Shown here: positions 1 to 7,406 of the stretch, piece after piece
Numbering within the stretch: the stretch's first letter is position 1
Layout: every line of letters starts with the position of its first letter
Assembly: GCA_016869895.1 (NCBI GenBank)
Contig: VGDC01000022.1
Coordinates: forward strand, 1-11,704
DNA length: 11,704 nucleotides
Reading direction: 5' to 3'
Origin: Alphaproteobacteria bacterium
Lineage (GTDB): Bacteria > Pseudomonadota > Alphaproteobacteria > Rickettsiales > VGDC01
Program-made: the position numbers and the translations under genes
Notes under the pieces: generated by a model
The model's database searches: none
What the model was told of the DNA's origin: nothing
What the model saw: only the letters and a program-made list of their open reading frames with translations

Positions 1-1
1 A

Positions 2-19
2 GCATATATTTCTATATGC
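2..19. repeat. AT-rich inverted repeat upstream of the acyl-CoA dehydrogenase gene
   Basis: GCATATA (2-8) and TATATGC (13-19) form a perfect 7-base inverted repeat around TTTC. It ends 26 bases before the GTG start. It could be a repressor operator or a weak hairpin. The left edge of the window hides what lies upstream, and frame 1 is open from base 1 to a TAA at 25-27, so the repeat may instead sit inside the last codons of an upstream gene. Confidence 0.4.
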
Positions 20-45
20 CCTTCTAAACGCGAAGGAATGATGAA

Positions 46-1866
46 GTGACCGAATCCCTCTACCGCGCGCCTGCGGATGCCATCGCTTTCACGCTGGAGA
101 CAATCGCAGGGCTGGAATCCCTCCTTTCGCTGCCGACCTATAGGGATTTTTCACCGGAGTTGGTGAATAGCATCCTCGCGGAAGCGGCGAAATTCGCGGA
201 GGGCGAACTCTCCCCCCTCAATCGCAGCGGCGACAGGCAGGGGTGCAAGCTGAACAGCGACGGCAGCGTGAGCCTTCCGGATGGGTTCGAAACGGCGTAT
301 CAACGCTTTGTGGAGGGCGGATGGAACGCCGCACCCTTCCCCGCCGACCATGGCGGGATGGGGCTTCCCGCCGCAGTCAACTCAGCCTTGCAGGAGATGT
401 GGCACGGGGCGAACCTGTCCTTCGCGCTGATTCCGCTGCTGACGCAGAGCGGCGTGCATGTGCTTTCGGCTTACGGGAACGACTGGCAGAAATCCACGGT
501 ATTGCCGAAGCTGGTGAGCGGGGAATGGAGCGGCACGATGTGCATCACCGAACCGCAAGCGGGTTCGGATGTGGGCGCAAGCCGCACCGTGGCAACGCCA
601 GCCAGCGATGGGACATACCGCATCAAAGGCAGCAAGATATTCATCTCCGCCGGAGAGCATGAGGCGAGCGGGAACATCATCCACCTCGTGCTGGCGCGCC
701 TGCCCGATGCACCCGCGGGCACGAAAGGCCTGAGCCTGTTCCTCGTGCCGAAACTGCTAATCAACGCGGATGGTAGCTTGGGCGCGCGCAATGACCTACG
801 CGCGGTGTCGCTGGAGCATAAATTGGGGATGCATGGCAGCGTGACGGCGGTGATGTCCTTCGGGGATAACGAGGGAGCCATCGGCACGCTGGTCGGCCAG
901 CCGAACGAAGGCATCAAGGCGATGTTCGTGATGATGAACGCGGCACGCATCGGCGTGGGGCTGCAAGGCCTCGGCATCGCGGAAGCAGCGGCGCAGGTGG
1001 CACGGCGTTATGCGGAAGAGCGCGTGCAGAGCCGCGCGGTCGCCAGCGCAGAAAACAAACCCGTCGCCATCATCCACCACCCCGATGTGCAGCGCATGCT
1101 GGGGAATATCGAATCCCACACCCAAGGCCTGCGTGCCTTGGCGGCTTATATGGGCAGCTTGCAGGACATCGCCGCAGCGGGAACGGATGAAAAGGCGAAG
1201 AAACTGGCGCAAGCGCGCGTGGATCTGCTGACACCGGTGATGAAATCGCACACGACGCAGAAGGCCTTCGACATCGCTTCGGAAACCATCCAAATACATG
1301 GCGGCATGGGGTTCATCGAGGAAACGGGCGTGGCGCAATTCCTGCGCGATGTGCGCGTGACGATGATCTATGAAGGCACGAACGGCATTCAGGCTCTCGA
1401 CCTTGTGCTGCGCAAGCTGGCAATGGACGATGGCGAAACACTGGCGGGACTGCTCGACGAAATCAACGCCCTCGCTGCGCGACTGAAGACCAACAACGAT
1501 TACCGCCTGTTGCGCATCGGCGGGGCATTGGCGGCGGGCGCGGAAGACCTGAAAGCGGCGGGACAGAGCATCCTCACGCAGGTTTACCGCACCCAGTCGA
1601 ACACTGCAGGTGATGCGCCAGCGGCGGCATCCGCCGCGCCATTCCTGACGTTGTTCGGGCTGGTGATGCAGGCCTTCCTGCTGGCCAAAGGCGCAGAAGC
1701 GGCGGCGGTGAAACTGGAGCAAGGCAATGCGGCTTACAGTGCGGATTTCCTGAACCGCCAAATCGGGCTGGCGGAGTTCTTCACCACCGACCCGCTGCTG
1801 GACACAGCCAGTTTGCGTGAGCGCGTGCGCATGGGCAACCTTGCGGTGAAGGCGTTGTTTGATTAA
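46..1866 (+). CDS. Acyl-CoA dehydrogenase, DmdC-like long form
   Basis: This is a 606-residue FAD flavoprotein that should oxidise an acyl-CoA to the 2,3-enoyl-CoA and pass electrons to electron-transfer flavoprotein. The N-terminus (LYRAPADAIAFTL) resembles the short extension seen in the DmdC/AidB-like branch. The all-alpha N domain follows to about residue 160. The beta domain carries the flavin-binding signature TEPQAGSD (168-175). The C-terminal helical domain has IHGGMGFIEETG and then YEGTNGIQ, whose glutamate E443 aligns with the catalytic base of medium-chain enzymes. An extra domain of about 130 residues ends the protein, as in 3-(methylthio)propanoyl-CoA dehydrogenases of about 590 residues; MCAD-type enzymes are near 400. 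The start is GTG: it is the only start after the in-frame TAA at 25-27, and AAGGA at 33-37 lies 8 bases upstream. A three-codon ORF (38-49) overlaps the start as GTGA. Substrate cannot be told: straight-chain fatty acyl-CoA and methylthiopropanoyl-CoA are both possible. There is no functional link to the flagellar genes. Confidence 0.93.
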   Translation: MTESLYRAPADAIAFTLETIAGLESLLSLPTYRDFSPELVNSILAEAAKFAEGELSPLNRSGDRQGCKLNSDGSVSLPDGFETAYQRFVEGGWNAAPFPADHGGMGLPAAVNSALQEMWHGANLSFALIPLLTQSGVHVLSAYGNDWQKSTVLPKLVSGEWSGTMCITEPQAGSDVGASRTVATPASDGTYRIKGSKIFISAGEHEASGNIIHLVLARLPDAPAGTKGLSLFLVPKLLINADGSLGARNDLRAVSLEHKLGMHGSVTAVMSFGDNEGAIGTLVGQPNEGIKAMFVMMNAARIGVGLQGLGIAEAAAQVARRYAEERVQSRAVASAENKPVAIIHHPDVQRMLGNIESHTQGLRALAAYMGSLQDIAAAGTDEKAKKLAQARVDLLTPVMKSHTTQKAFDIASETIQIHGGMGFIEETGVAQFLRDVRVTMIYEGTNGIQALDLVLRKLAMDDGETLAGLLDEINALAARLKTNNDYRLLRIGGALAAGAEDLKAAGQSILTQVYRTQSNTAGDAPAAASAAPFLTLFGLVMQAFLLAKGAEAAAVKLEQGNAAYSADFLNRQIGLAEFFTTDPLLDTASLRERVRMGNLAVKALFD

Positions 1867-1869
1867 GAA

Positions 1870-1897
1870 AGCCCGCTTTAGCTACTTTCTTCGGGCT
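1870..1897 (-). terminator. Possible weak terminator of the minus-strand exported-protein gene
   Basis: AGCCCG (1870-1875) and CGGGCT (1892-1897) pair across a 16-base loop. On the minus strand the stem is followed by TTCTT. It lies just after the acyl-CoA dehydrogenase stop, between convergent genes. The stem is short and the loop long, so this is tentative; the palindromic repeat next to it may do the job instead. Confidence 0.3.
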
Positions 1898-1923
1898 GGA
1901 TTCCGGCCTACGCCGGAATGACG
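1896..1923. repeat. Dispersed palindromic repeat (REP-like)
   Basis: ATTCCGGC (1900-1907), loop CTAC and GCCGGAAT (1912-1919) form a perfect 8-bp stem. It is flanked by ctgg on the left and gacg on the right. Elements of the form ctggattcc...ggaatgacg recur between genes in many alphaproteobacteria and some other proteobacteria. That is prior knowledge; copy number in this genome cannot be seen here. The position between convergent genes is typical. Eleven bases further on, 1933-1943 reads ctggaatgacg, which equals the two ends of this repeat with the central 17 bases missing. Confidence 0.7.
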
Positions 1924-1951
1924 GAAAAATAGCTGGAATGACGTAAGAAAA

Positions 1952-2485
1952 TCACTTGCAGACGCCGTTGGCTCCCGTGGTGCGGGAGACAAGGTTCTTC
2001 ACCTGTTCGGTGAACGCCGCCTGACTGTTCGGCCCTAAGTTCTCAATCCACCCGTCTATCTTGTTGTCCATACCGGAGAGCGGATTGCTGATGCGACCGC
2101 CCTTGGCGAGATGGGCGACACTGTTGATGCCCGATTCGATGCTGTTCTTGCTGAACAGGCCGAGGAAGAAATTGGCGATCTTCGCGGAATAGATGGTGAA
2201 CTGGTCGGTCAACCATGTGAAGAGGCGGCGGGGGTGGTAGCTCTTCAGATTCGCCACTTCCAGACGCTCATGGTACAGCTTGGTGATAGCCCCGCGCGCA
2301 CAGGGGAAATCCGCCGGATTGATACCCGTGGCGAAATGCACGGCCTTATCCGTGTCGATGCTCCCTGCGACTTTGCTGGCGGCATTGGTTGCGGCTTGCG
2401 TCACATCTCCCCCCTCGGCTTGCGCGGCGGCAGGGGCGAAGGCCAGAAAGGCCGACAGAGCAAGGGCAGACAACAAAACTCGCAT
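1952..2485 (-). CDS. Small exported protein of unknown function
   Basis: The product is 177 residues and I do not recognise its family. It begins MRVLLSALALSAFLAF and continues to a likely signal peptidase I site AQA|E after residue 23, so it should be periplasmic or secreted. The mature part is mixed, with an aromatic, mildly amphipathic middle (about residues 84-112, including FTWLTDQF and ANFFLGLF). It has two cysteines, C62 and C176, which could form a disulfide. The start at 2485 is chosen over an upstream in-frame ATG at 2542 for three reasons: AGGAG lies 7 bases before it, a signal peptide follows directly, and a TATAAT box at 2510-2515 lies inside the longer reading. It is separated from flgE by a strong terminator and has its own promoter, so a flagellar role cannot be assumed. 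It converges on the acyl-CoA dehydrogenase gene. Confidence 0.8.
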   Translation of the reverse strand: MRVLLSALALSAFLAFAPAAAQAEGGDVTQAATNAASKVAGSIDTDKAVHFATGINPADFPCARGAITKLYHERLEVANLKSYHPRRLFTWLTDQFTIYSAKIANFFLGLFSKNSIESGINSVAHLAKGGRISNPLSGMDNKIDGWIENLGPNSQAAFTEQVKNLVSRTTGANGVCK

Positions 2486-2509
2486 GGATAGACTCCTTTG
2501 GTTGCCCCC

Positions 2510-2515
2510 ATTATA
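2510..2515 (-). promoter_or_regulatory. -10 box of a housekeeping-type promoter for the exported protein
   Basis: The minus strand reads TATAAT, a perfect sigma-70 type -10 element, 24 bases before the ATG at 2485 and with AGGAG between them. Transcription should start near 2503, giving a leader of under 20 bases. No good -35 element lies 16-18 bases upstream (best is TTCCTC), so the promoter may be weak or activator-assisted. A small inverted repeat, TCCC-N5-GGGA (2521-2533), occupies the spacer and could bind a regulator. Confidence 0.55.
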
Positions 2516-2540
2516 GCCCATCCCTTCACGGGAGGAACGC

Positions 2541-2577
2541 AAAAAAAAGAGGGGAGGAAGCTTTCGCTCCCTCCCCC
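2541..2577 (-). terminator. Strong rho-independent terminator ending the fliK-flgD-flgE unit
   Basis: On the minus strand a GC-rich stem (2570-2576 with 2551-2557, seven pairs, then one mismatch and three more pairs around a 4-base loop) is followed directly by TCTTTTTTTT (2550-2541). It lies about 160 bases past the flgE stop and just upstream of the exported-protein promoter. It therefore insulates that gene from hook transcription. Confidence 0.88.
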
Positions 2578-2656
2578 AAAAGGTCTCATCGAAGACCCAA
2601 GGTGAAACTGGGGTGCCGGTCTACCTGACGGGCATAGGAAATCAATTCAGTCATCA

Positions 2657-2672
2657 CGCGCCATGGGGCGCG
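2657..2672. repeat. GC hairpin downstream of flgE
   Basis: CGCGCC (2657-2662), loop ATGG, GGCGCG (2667-2672). There is no U-tract on either strand, so it is not a standard terminator. It is the second hairpin after the flgE stop and may protect the 3' end of the hook mRNA. Confidence 0.5.
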
Positions 2673-2689
2673 ACGCGCACTTGCGCTTG

Positions 2690-2722
2690 CCCTTCCGCGA
2701 TAAGCTGGTTATCGCGGAAGGG
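2690..2722. repeat. Perfect 14-bp hairpin directly after flgE
   Basis: CCCTTCCGCGATAA (2690-2703), loop GCTGG, TTATCGCGGAAGGG (2709-2722). The stem has no mismatch and begins 8 bases past the second of the tandem stop codons of flgE. No T-run follows on the minus strand. It probably acts as an mRNA 3'-end stabiliser, or as a REP-type element; a pure terminator role is unlikely because a much better terminator follows at 2541-2577. Confidence 0.7.
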
Positions 2723-2733
2723 TTAAGGCGTTA

Positions 2734-4953
2734 TTACAGACGGGTCAGCTCTTCGAGCAGTTCGTCCGTGGTGGAGATGACCTTCGAGCTTGCCTGATAA
2801 GCACGCTGGGCGACGATCATATCCGTCAATTCTTCCGACAATTCGACGTTGGAGGATTCCACCGCACCGGAGACGACTTTACCCGTACCGTTGGTTCCTG
2901 CTTCGCGAAGGTTCACTTCACCGGATTCCTGCGTCTGGGAATAGACGTTACCCGTGACCGCTTTCAGGCCGTTGGGGTTGGTGAAGTCCGCCACCGGCAG
3001 CTTGAAGAGACGCTGGGTCTCACCGTTGCTGTAGCTGGCGATGACGAAGCCGAGTTCATCGATGGCGACGCCGATCAGCTCGCCTACTGGCGCACCGTTC
3101 TGGTTCACGAAGGCGACGTTATAGTCGGATTCGAACTGGGAGAGACCATCCGTCAGACCGAACTGGGTCGCGCCGATGGTTCCGGTGGGCTGACCCGCCG
3201 TTCCCACATCGAAGGTCACCTGGCTGGCAAGCGCGCCGTTCGTCCAAGCGATGTTCACAGGCAAGGTCAGACCCGTGCTGACCGAGCGGAGCGAACCGTC
3301 ACCATTGAAGGTGATGGTACCCGTCGCCACCTGACCGTTCGGCAGGACGCTGTTCACATCCGTCGCAGGAAGCGCGTGGATCTCCACCGCCCACTGGTTG
3401 ACGCCGATCTTCAGGAAGCTCATGCGTACGTCATGCCCCGCACCGAGCGCATCATAGACGCGGACGTTACGGCTGAAGTCCGCAGTGATGTCACCGGAAG
3501 CCATGTTCTCACCGTTCAGACCGGAAGAGTCATAGGCCGGGCTGAGGGCGGTGATGACGTTCATACCGCCGGGGCCAGTGCCTGCGGAGTAGTTCGCATG
3601 CGCCGTCAGGCCGAATTCCGTCAGGATGCTGCCGGTGTTGGCAGTGGCGGTGGACACGTTACCGTCATAGTAGGCGATGGTATCGAGCGGATCATCGACG
3701 AAGATACGCAGCGAAGCATCCGCCAAAGCGTTGGAGACGGTCGCCGATACACCATCGGAGGAGTTGACCAGCGCCGCGAGACCGTTCAGGCTGGCGAAGC
3801 GGTTCAACGAGACGGAAGCGGTGGTGTTGGCAAGGCCGAGTTCAGCCAACCAGTCCAGACCTGCAAGCGCAGGGGGACCAGCGGTACCGACCGCATCGAC
3901 GTTGGCGAAGATCATCGCGTTATTCGCATCTTCAGGAGCGATGAACAATTCACCGCCGACCACACGGGCGGAAAGACCCGCCTGCGCATCGATGGCTGCC
4001 GCAAGGGTGGACATGGAGTTGAACTGACCGCTATCGGCGTTGGGCGAGCTGTTCACATAGGTGAAGGTCTTGGTGACCCCACCAGTGGTGATGGTGAAGC
4101 TGCGCGCCGCTTCGGTATAGGGCGAGAGGTCGGTGAAGAAGGTCTGCACCGTGGTCTGCGCGTTGAACATGGGGTTCAATGCGCTGATCTCGTCGCTGAT
4201 CTCGAATCCGCCGTATTCATAGACATAGCTCTGGCCTGCGCCGGTCATGACGGAGATGTTATCACCCAGCACGAAGTTGGAGGCTGCGGTGGAACCGGTG
4301 CCGGTATCGGGCACGAGGATCGCGCTGCCGCTCACGCCGTTGTTGGGCGAAGAGGTGACGTTGAGGATAGCGTCCACGCCGGAACCGGGGTGTACAAGCT
4401 CGGAAGCGTTCAGGTTCGCACCGACTTCCACCGTGGTGGTCGCGCTGGCGACGCCGGACTGGGTCTCGATGTTCACCACTTCCAAGCTGTCCAAGTTGGC
4501 CGAAGAGGTGGTGTTCAGGTTGCCCGCAGCACCCGGCAGACGGCCTTCGTTATCGAGCGGCCAGCCCATCAGGTAGAAACCTGCGGTGTTGCGGAAGTTA
4601 CCCAGCGAATCCTGACGGAAAGAACCTGCGCGGGTATAAAGCGGCTCGCCGGAACCGTCTTCGTTCGCCTTCACGGTGAAGAAGCCGCTGCCGGAGATGG
4701 CGATGTCGGTGGAGACATCGGTCGCAGTCAGGATGCCCTGCTTATCGACCAGCTGCACGCTGTTCGCGATGACACCGCCCGGCGAATAGGTGCGGGTGGA
4801 GCCGTTGTTGACGACCAGCGTCTCGAAAGCCGCTTTGGTGGCCTTGTAGCCTACGGTGTTCACGTTGGCGATGTTGTCGGAAATGATACCGATTTTGGTA
4901 CCCTGTGCTTTCAGACCGCTCACGCCGGTGAAAAGTGCGCCATATAAACTCAT
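2734..4953 (-). CDS. flgE: Flagellar hook protein FlgE, long form
   Basis: This is the hook subunit, exported by the flagellar type III apparatus and polymerised under the FlgD cap. The N-terminus has the rod/hook signature (SLYGALFTGVSGL, then SDNIANVNTVGYK at 25-37) and the GFFTV...YTRAGSF segment (90-112). The hook-type surface domain runs through DFSRNVRVYDALGAGHDV (about 492-509), and the C-terminal D0 helix ends in SEELTDMIVAQRAYQASSKV...ELTRL. At 739 residues it is far longer than the roughly 400 of enteric FlgE. The extra length lies at about residues 150-490, which contain two related units (311-376 and 386-454). GGAGG lies 5 bases before the ATG. The gene ends with tandem TAA TAA. 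It is third in the fliK-flgD-flgE unit, 68 bases after flgD, and should depend on the sigma-54 promoter before fliK. Confidence 0.96.
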   Translation of the reverse strand: MSLYGALFTGVSGLKAQGTKIGIISDNIANVNTVGYKATKAAFETLVVNNGSTRTYSPGGVIANSVQLVDKQGILTATDVSTDIAISGSGFFTVKANEDGSGEPLYTRAGSFRQDSLGNFRNTAGFYLMGWPLDNEGRLPGAAGNLNTTSSANLDSLEVVNIETQSGVASATTTVEVGANLNASELVHPGSGVDAILNVTSSPNNGVSGSAILVPDTGTGSTAASNFVLGDNISVMTGAGQSYVYEYGGFEISDEISALNPMFNAQTTVQTFFTDLSPYTEAARSFTITTGGVTKTFTYVNSSPNADSGQFNSMSTLAAAIDAQAGLSARVVGGELFIAPEDANNAMIFANVDAVGTAGPPALAGLDWLAELGLANTTASVSLNRFASLNGLAALVNSSDGVSATVSNALADASLRIFVDDPLDTIAYYDGNVSTATANTGSILTEFGLTAHANYSAGTGPGGMNVITALSPAYDSSGLNGENMASGDITADFSRNVRVYDALGAGHDVRMSFLKIGVNQWAVEIHALPATDVNSVLPNGQVATGTITFNGDGSLRSVSTGLTLPVNIAWTNGALASQVTFDVGTAGQPTGTIGATQFGLTDGLSQFESDYNVAFVNQNGAPVGELIGVAIDELGFVIASYSNGETQRLFKLPVADFTNPNGLKAVTGNVYSQTQESGEVNLREAGTNGTGKVVSGAVESSNVELSEELTDMIVAQRAYQASSKVISTTDELLEELTRL
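3592..4023 (-). repeat. Two diverged repeat units inside the hook protein
   Basis: Residues 311-376 and 386-454 of FlgE line up. Unit A has FNSMSTLAAAIDAQAGLSARV, then LFI, MIFANVD and LAELGLAN. Unit B has FASLNGLAALVNSSDGVSATV, then LRIFVDD and LTEFGLTAHAN. The shared pattern is F.S...LAA.(I/V)(D/N)....SA.V, then IF...D, then L.E.GL. This is protein-level similarity judged by eye, and the DNA is diverged. The units probably form stacked surface domains of the hook. Confidence 0.5.
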
Positions 4954-5021
4954 AATATCCTCCAGTTAATCTCGTAGAATCCGATGAAATCCAATTATTC
5001 AGCCTACTTGGCTCACTGTTA

Positions 5022-5711
5022 TTAAGCACCCACCGCGAAATCTTCAGGGTCGCGGATGGCAAGCACTTTACCCGCTTCGAACTCGATCGTGCCGATCTTG
5101 AGTTTCGGCGTGTCGCCCGACAGGCTGACACCGTTGACGAAGCCGGTGGTATAAGTGGTCGCTTTGATGGGATTACCGCTCGCGTCCTTGGCGGTGATGG
5201 CGATCTTATAGACGCCGTTCGCCATGGTCTGACCGGTGAAGGTGTTGGAACCATCCCAGATGACGTCGTTGAGGCCGACGTTGGTGGGCGCGTTGCCGTT
5301 GAACACGACCTGACCGCCTTCGTCGGTGATGGTGACCTGCGCGGTCGTCGCCTTGCTGGGCAGCGAGTAGCTGAAGGCAGCGACGCCACCGTTGAGGTAA
5401 CCCGAATTGCCCTCGGCCTGCACGAAACGCCCCATGTATTGCGCGGCGGTGTTGACACCCGTGCCCTTCTGCATATCGATAAGGGTCTCCAGGTTCTCGT
5501 TCTGCTGGATGGCCTGTTCGACGGTGGCGAACTGCACCAGCTGCGAGGTGAACTCGTTGGTGTCCATCGGCTCGATGGGGTCCTGATTCTTCAGCTGCGT
5601 GGTGAGCAGCAGCAAGAAGGTGTCGAAGTCGCCCGCCAAGGTGGAGCGCGCTTTTTCAGCGGCGCCATTGGCGATGGTGGCTGCGGCGTTTGTGGTATCT
5701 ACAGTGGTCAT
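5022..5711 (-). CDS. flgD: Flagellar hook assembly (capping) protein FlgD
   Basis: FlgD is the scaffold that sits on the tip of the growing hook, lets FlgE subunits polymerise, and is later discarded. The 229-residue length is normal. The conserved N-terminal region is clear: DFDTFLLLLTTQLKNQDP (29-45), then MDTNEFTSQLVQFATVEQ (49-66). The C-terminal half (about 85-220) fits the FlgD Tudor/fibronectin-like part, with VVFNGNAPTNVGLNDVIWDG and NGVYKIAITAKDASG. The start has GGGAG about 7 bases upstream, 21 bases after the fliK stop, so the two are co-transcribed and probably translationally close. Tandem TAA TAA ends the gene. The 68-base gap to flgE holds only a weak 4-bp hairpin (5001-5013). 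Confidence 0.96.
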   Translation of the reverse strand: MTTVDTTNAAATIANGAAEKARSTLAGDFDTFLLLLTTQLKNQDPIEPMDTNEFTSQLVQFATVEQAIQQNENLETLIDMQKGTGVNTAAQYMGRFVQAEGNSGYLNGGVAAFSYSLPSKATTAQVTITDEGGQVVFNGNAPTNVGLNDVIWDGSNTFTGQTMANGVYKIAITAKDASGNPIKATTYTTGFVNGVSLSGDTPKLKIGTIEFEAGKVLAIRDPEDFAVGA

Positions 5712-5732
5712 ATCGGTTCTCCCTGACCTTGC

Positions 5733-7352
5733 TTAAACGCTGATGTCCACGCCGCGGTTGAGCGTCAGGCTATAAGCCTTGCTGACGTCATAAGCCGCTG
5801 GCAGGTCATCGTGGATTTCATCTTCGGCATAGCCGCCATCGAGGCTGAACTTGCCTTTGCCTTGTTCGTCGCCATTGGAATAGCCATTGGCGTTCTGCTG
5901 GTTCTGGTCGCCGCGCAGGTTGAAGCTGAGCGAGCTGTTATCGGTCTTGAAGCCGATGTCGTTCAGCGCGCGCTCCAATGCGCGGGCATCACGCTGCAGC
6001 ATATCGAGCGTATCGCGCTTCTCGGCGGTGACATGGACGCGGGACTGACCATCCGCTCCGGTCTCGATGCGCACATCCACCGAACCCAGCTCCAAAGGCT
6101 TGAGTTTGATCTGGATGGAGGCATCGCCAGTGGTGGAAACCTGACGGAAGCGCACAGCGATCTGCTCGGCGGGGGATTCATCAGGGGTGGACTGAGGCGC
6201 GGGGGCGGCAATTTTTGCCGCGTCGCTCAAAGGAGCGGCGGGCTTGGCTGCGCCGTTATCGGCGACGACCGTGAGCGTGGCGGCGTCGGTCGCTGGTTTG
6301 GTGGTCAGCGTGGTGGTCGCATCCAGCTGTGCTTCGCCTTCGACCACGGCAGCGCGGGGCGCCACTTCAGCCGTAACGGGCTGGGTGGTGGATGCCTCGA
6401 CCTTGGCATGCTTATCGGACTTCGTGGGTTTCGCAGCGGGTTGCTGTGGCTGGTTGTCATTCACCACTTTCACCGCAGGAGCAGCCGCCACCTGAAGGGG
6501 CAGAACCGTTTCCGCATCGGCAGCGGGAATGGACGTGAGGATGACCGGAGCGTTCTTCTCGGTGGTTTTTTCTGCGCCCTGTTTAGCAGCGGAAAGCGCG
6601 GCAAGGCGGGACAGCCACTCACCGGGGAATTCAGCCTGATCGGATGCGCCCTGAAGGACATTCACGATTTTCTCGATGACCTGCTGCTGAGCGGCGGTCA
6701 GGACGGGGACTTGGGCAGCCTTCTGCGCGGAGGCCGCTTCGTCGCCGGAAGCATCGGCGGATTCACCGGTCGCCAAGACGGGTTTGGGCAAAGGCAAACC
6801 GGCATCCGCCGCCGCATCGCCCATATCATCGACCATCGCCGCCGCCAGATTCGGGGAAGCGGCAGGGGTGTTGCGCAGCGCATCGAAGATGACGGCAGGC
6901 TCGATGCCCGTCGCCTGCACGATTTCGGACAGTTCTTCAGCGGTGAGTTCACGGGCAGGAAGCTGGGAGATGAGGTCTTGCAGAGCGGCTTCAGGATCGA
7001 CCGCTACCTCGCCTTCCACATCGGCACTCACCAGCGAGGTCGCGCCGGTGAGGAATTCCTGCACCACGACCGCCACGTCACTAGGCAATTTCTGCATCTG
7101 GCCGTTCAGCGCGGCGAAATCGATGCCGCCAGCCGCCTGTTGAACCACATCCACCTCAATGCCGCGGGATGCGAAGAAAGCGCGAAGCTCCGCAGCGGAA
7201 ATCTCTTTCTGTTCGGAAGCCGCCATGATGGTCTCAAAGGCCGCATCACCGCCGTTGGACTGCAATTCCACCTTGCCCGCGTCTTCCTTTTCGGAAGCAC
7301 CCGCAGAGAGGTTAACCCGTCCACCCAACATGCTCATCAGCGACACTGTCAT
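5733..7352 (-). CDS. fliK: Flagellar hook-length control protein FliK
   Basis: FliK is a secreted molecular ruler that gauges the hook and makes the export gate switch from hook to filament substrates. The 539-residue product has the usual layout: an N-terminal export region, a long low-complexity Ala/Pro/Thr/Lys linker (about 260-395) and the conserved switch domain (about 396-480). The key motif is LKPLELGSVDVRIE (417-430), followed by VHVTAEKRDTLDMLQRDARALERALNDIGF. An acidic and Gln/Asn-rich tail follows, including DQNQQNANG. The start at 7352 is the best in-frame ATG, but its ribosome site is poor (GGCGGG only); an in-frame ATG at 7337 is an alternative. First gene of the hook unit, about 44 bases downstream of the transcription start predicted from the sigma-54 promoter. 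The length of the linker would fit the long hook protein encoded next door, but hook length itself cannot be read from sequence. Confidence 0.93.
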   Translation of the reverse strand: MTVSLMSMLGGRVNLSAGASEKEDAGKVELQSNGGDAAFETIMAASEQKEISAAELRAFFASRGIEVDVVQQAAGGIDFAALNGQMQKLPSDVAVVVQEFLTGATSLVSADVEGEVAVDPEAALQDLISQLPARELTAEELSEIVQATGIEPAVIFDALRNTPAASPNLAAAMVDDMGDAAADAGLPLPKPVLATGESADASGDEAASAQKAAQVPVLTAAQQQVIEKIVNVLQGASDQAEFPGEWLSRLAALSAAKQGAEKTTEKNAPVILTSIPAADAETVLPLQVAAAPAVKVVNDNQPQQPAAKPTKSDKHAKVEASTTQPVTAEVAPRAAVVEGEAQLDATTTLTTKPATDAATLTVVADNGAAKPAAPLSDAAKIAAPAPQSTPDESPAEQIAVRFRQVSTTGDASIQIKLKPLELGSVDVRIETGADGQSRVHVTAEKRDTLDMLQRDARALERALNDIGFKTDNSSLSFNLRGDQNQQNANGYSNGDEQGKGKFSLDGGYAEDEIHDDLPAAYDVSKAYSLTLNRGVDISV

Positions 7353-7368
7353 AGCTACCCGCCATTAT

Positions 7369-7400
7369 CTTGTTTCGTCGTACCACCATCGGTACACAAG
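7369..7400 (-). other. Possible hairpin at the 5' end of the fliK leader
   Basis: GTACC (7380-7384) and GGTAC (7391-7395) pair around 6 bases. CTTGT (7369-7373) and ACAAG (7396-7400) could extend the stem past an asymmetric 6-base bulge. If transcription starts near 7396, the inner stem sits at the very 5' end of the mRNA, where such structures often protect against decay. Confidence 0.35.
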
Positions 7401-7406
7401 ATTAAT

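Noticed and set aside
796..1761. 321-codon minus-strand open frame opposite the acyl-CoA dehydrogenase
   Set aside because: His/Arg/Cys-rich antisense shadow; the sense frame carries the full set of dehydrogenase motifs.
2486..2542. Longer N-terminus for the exported protein, from the ATG at 2542
   Set aside because: It would put 19 hydrophilic residues before a signal peptide and place the TATAAT promoter inside the gene. The ATG at 2485 has an excellent ribosome site.
3376..4947. 523-codon plus-strand open frame opposite flgE
   Set aside because: Shadow of flgE codon bias; composition is unlike a real protein and it ends within the flgE N-terminal signature region.
7312..7365. 17-codon upstream ORF overlapping the fliK start out of frame
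   Set aside because: No ribosome site, and such short overlaps are expected by chance. Kept only as a caution that the fliK start is not strongly marked.
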